Assembly (NCBI GenBank): GCA_949825045.1
Contig: OX463818.1
Location: forward strand, 27,916,906-27,980,905
Direction: 5' to 3'
DNA from: Argyresthia goedartella
Lineage: Eukaryota > Arthropoda > Insecta > Lepidoptera > Argyresthiidae
DNA: 64,000 nucleotides
Each line of letters starts with the position of its first letter. The first letter of the stretch is position 1. Made by a program: the position numbers and the translations under genes. The notes below the pieces were generated by a model, which saw only the letters and a program-made list of their open reading frames with translations, ran no database searches and was not told the origin of the DNA. This document shows positions 63,540 through 64,000 of this stretch, one piece after another.

Positions 63540-63990
63540 TGAAGCTCGGCGACGTTATTGCAAGAGACACCGGAGCAAAGTTTACAGGAGTGCGGAGCAT
63601 TTGAGGCCTGCTTTTACGCAGGTACAGCCGCCTCCGCTACAACCTTTCTTGCAACCGCATGATAAAAATTTCAGAAGGGAGGGTGGTGCCACTTCGCTCA
63701 TCATTGTTTTTGGAATGAGCCCCTGTTCGGTCTTTTTCCATCCCCATTGAGTGGCATCTTTTTCTATTCCCAACCACTTCTGAATTTGGTGGTAGGTTCT
63801 TCCGTTGGAGGCAAACGAGCGAGGTCAGCCTTAGCAACGGCGGCTGTTTTTACAAATTTTTAGTAGCGGAGGCTGTATCTTGGTTGTAGTCTCCTCCATA
63901 CTAAGCTATTAGGCACTTCACTCCGGCATCTGCAATGGCTTGGTAGTCTGAGTTAGGTTGGAGGAACACTTCAGCTGTGGCGATGAGCTC
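63540..63990 (-). pseudogene. C-terminus of a cysteine-rich repetitive-element ORF
   Basis: Minus-strand trace in broken frames: FLQPNSDYQAIADAGVKCL, ADLARLPPTEEPYHQIQKWL, ATQWGWKKTEQGLIPKTMMS, APPSLLKFLSCGCKKGCS, GGCTCVKAGLKCSALCKLC. The W-G-W block plus a C-x-C-x(3)-C...C-x-C-x(5)-C cluster matches a multi-copy arthropod protein usually linked to transposable elements; its function is unknown. Frame changes occur near 63840 and at the last cysteines. It continues past the window edge. Confidence 0.5.
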
Positions 63991-64000
63991 GGCGTTTTTC

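Noticed and set aside
1..64000. A novel defence or biosynthetic gene cluster
   Set aside because: All non-repeat coding sequence belongs to two housekeeping genes; everything else recognisable is mobile or tandem DNA.

Overview
This is an AT-rich insect nuclear window, most likely lepidopteran. The evidence is split host genes with GT-AG introns, many tRNA-derived SINEs, and LINE, DIRS, Tc1, pogo/Tigger, Crypton-like and Copia debris. The order assignment is inference from repeat flavour, not proof. No bacterial features, CRISPR or rRNA are present.

Two host genes are recognised, both on the + strand. (1) An MCTS1 orthologue (translation re-initiation / 40S recycling factor) has five visible coding exons between 15790 and 21675; only its tiny first coding exon (about 11 nt) is not found. 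(2) A complete ETFDH orthologue (mitochondrial electron-transfer-flavoprotein:ubiquinone oxidoreductase) has 14 coding exons between 24989 and 59536. All phases agree and give 606 codons plus stop. Its 1.8 kb of coding sequence is spread over 34.5 kb because nearly every intron has filled with mobile DNA.

Layout. 1-1.5 kb: internally deleted Copia-type LTR element and a mariner-like scrap. 2.1-4.3 kb: foldback MITE, then an apparently intact Tc1 element. 4.97-6.36 kb: Crypton-like tyrosine recombinase split by one small intron and a SINE. 6.5-10.6 kb: a Tigger/pogo-like transposon with TIRs and a C-terminal PHD finger (decayed). 10.6-15.7 kb: gene-poor repeats. 15.8-21.7 kb: MCTS1. 22-24.9 kb: TIR-bounded repeat and a CR1-like LINE. 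25-59.5 kb: ETFDH, whose introns hold a Jockey-like LINE piece, a CR1-group LINE with ORF1 and the first half of ORF2, a large inverted repeat around exon 6, a 1.08-kb direct duplication, minisatellites (28 bp, about 35 bp, 66 bp), a modular foldback MITE family, several SINEs, and a near full-length DIRS retrotransposon with inverted terminal repeats and internal complementary region. 59.5-64 kb: repeats and the decayed end of a cysteine-rich repetitive ORF.

The most noteworthy structures are the DIRS element, the inverted repeats flanking ETFDH exon 6, the 66-bp array with 198-bp higher-order copies, the long perfect hairpin in an MCTS1 intron, and the foldback MITEs whose ends lie just upstream of ETFDH splice acceptors.
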